A DNA stretch of 64,000 nt from contig CAMEJD010000001.1 in NCBI GenBank assembly GCA_945919375.1, positions 62,001 through 126,000 of the forward strand. The letters are read 5' to 3'. Every line of letters starts with the position of its first letter. The stretch's first letter is position 1. The stretch is from an uncultured Clostridia bacterium. GTDB taxonomy: Bacteria > Bacillota > Clostridia > Christensenellales > UBA1242. The notes below the pieces were generated by a model. The model had not been told where the DNA came from. It saw only the letters and a list, made by a program, of their open reading frames with translations, and searched no databases. This document shows positions 62,666 through 64,000 of the stretch, piece after piece. Both the position numbers and the translations under genes were made by a program.

Positions 62666-62697
62666 AAAAAGCCGAAACTAAATGTTTCGGCTTTTTT
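62666..62697. terminator. Bidirectional terminator at the gap 3' end
   Basis: AAAAAGCCGAAAC-taaat-GTTTCGGCTTTTTT. It serves gap on the minus strand and the candidate RNA on the plus strand. Confidence 0.88.
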
Positions 62698-62703
62698 GTT
62701 TTT

Positions 62704-64000
<1,297 letters not shown>

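Larger units (their letters stand above)
62531..62697 (+). ncRNA. Candidate intergenic small RNA
   Basis: Starting 7 nt after the -10 box: hairpin GAAACAG-ggaaat-CTGTTTC (62531-62550); then a 12-bp perfect long-range stem TAACAAAACGAA (62580-62591) / TTCGTTTTGTTA (62652-62663); then terminator GCCGAAAC-taaat-GTTTCGGC-TTTTTT. About 165 nt. No credible ORF with a ribosome binding site. No known RNA family recognised; prediction only. Confidence 0.45.

Overview
Taxonomy. The window is a low-GC (roughly 30 %) bacterial chromosome segment using the standard bacterial code (TGA is used as a stop). Zn-ribbon type S14, an L32/L36 pair with CxxC motifs, WalJ plus HtrA, a YlbJ-type membrane protein, DUF4364, YkvI and DUF378 point to the Bacillota, most likely an uncultured gut-type clostridial lineage. 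This is inference; no 16S rRNA gene is present. Phosphoketolase, Pta and AckA suggest a fermentative metabolism that makes acetyl phosphate, acetate and ATP.

Layout. 1-518: C-terminally cut CPBP intramembrane protease. 565-2878 (minus): rplI-walJ-htrA. 2989-3306: small Cys-rich protein. 3355-10508: a 2273-residue BspA-type leucine-rich surface protein with a divergent XRE regulator, bracketed by two identical 32-bp palindromic terminators. 10556-26204 (minus): one continuous S10-spc-alpha ribosomal operon (rpsJ to rplQ) containing secY, adk, map, a KOW protein, infA and rpmJ, with a long structured leader. 26640-29143: engB, groEL, groES. 29297-32773: a SPOR-like membrane protein and an orphan VirB4-like ATPase. 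32907-37232: rpmF, ackA-pta, ylbJ-like gene and an unknown Glu-rich protein. 37413-40724: DUF4364 gene plus an ABC exporter operon. 40751-45435: secreted unknown protein, YkvI-like carrier, an SsuABC/NMT1-type importer and a small membrane protein. 45495-51420: guanylate-kinase-like protein, transglutaminase-like protein with a folded leader, a 4-TM protein, xfp, a methyltransferase, a 55-residue zinc ribbon and an SDR. 52303-54475: SHOCT membrane protein, rsmD, alr. 54536-57059 is accessory in character: a CadC/SmtB-type regulator, DUF378, a class I Fic toxin with its VbhA-like antitoxin, and a KwaA-like membrane protein. 57117-63968: DUF308 protein, NUDIX hydrolase, the trans-translation cluster ssrA-smpB-rnr, a small membrane protein, a candidate small RNA, gap and a partial membrane protein.

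Most notable. (i) Two near-identical operators (GATTGAACAnnTATTCAACT) lie at the ArsR/CadC gene and 3 kb away upstream of the DUF308 gene. (ii) A candidate intergenic sRNA at 62531-62697 has a promoter, a hairpin starting at the predicted +1, a 12-bp long-range stem and a terminator. (iii) A folded leader of the transglutaminase-like gene starts exactly at its predicted +1. (iv) Several genes have no Shine-Dalgarno sequence and a -10 box about 6-7 nt before the ATG (rnr, rsmD, the XRE gene, the SHOCT gene), suggesting leaderless mRNAs. (v) A KwaA-like gene without KwaB sits next to a Fic toxin-antitoxin module. (vi) A VirB4-type ATPase has no visible conjugation partners.

All calls come from reading the sequence and from remembered family signatures; no database search or folding program was run.
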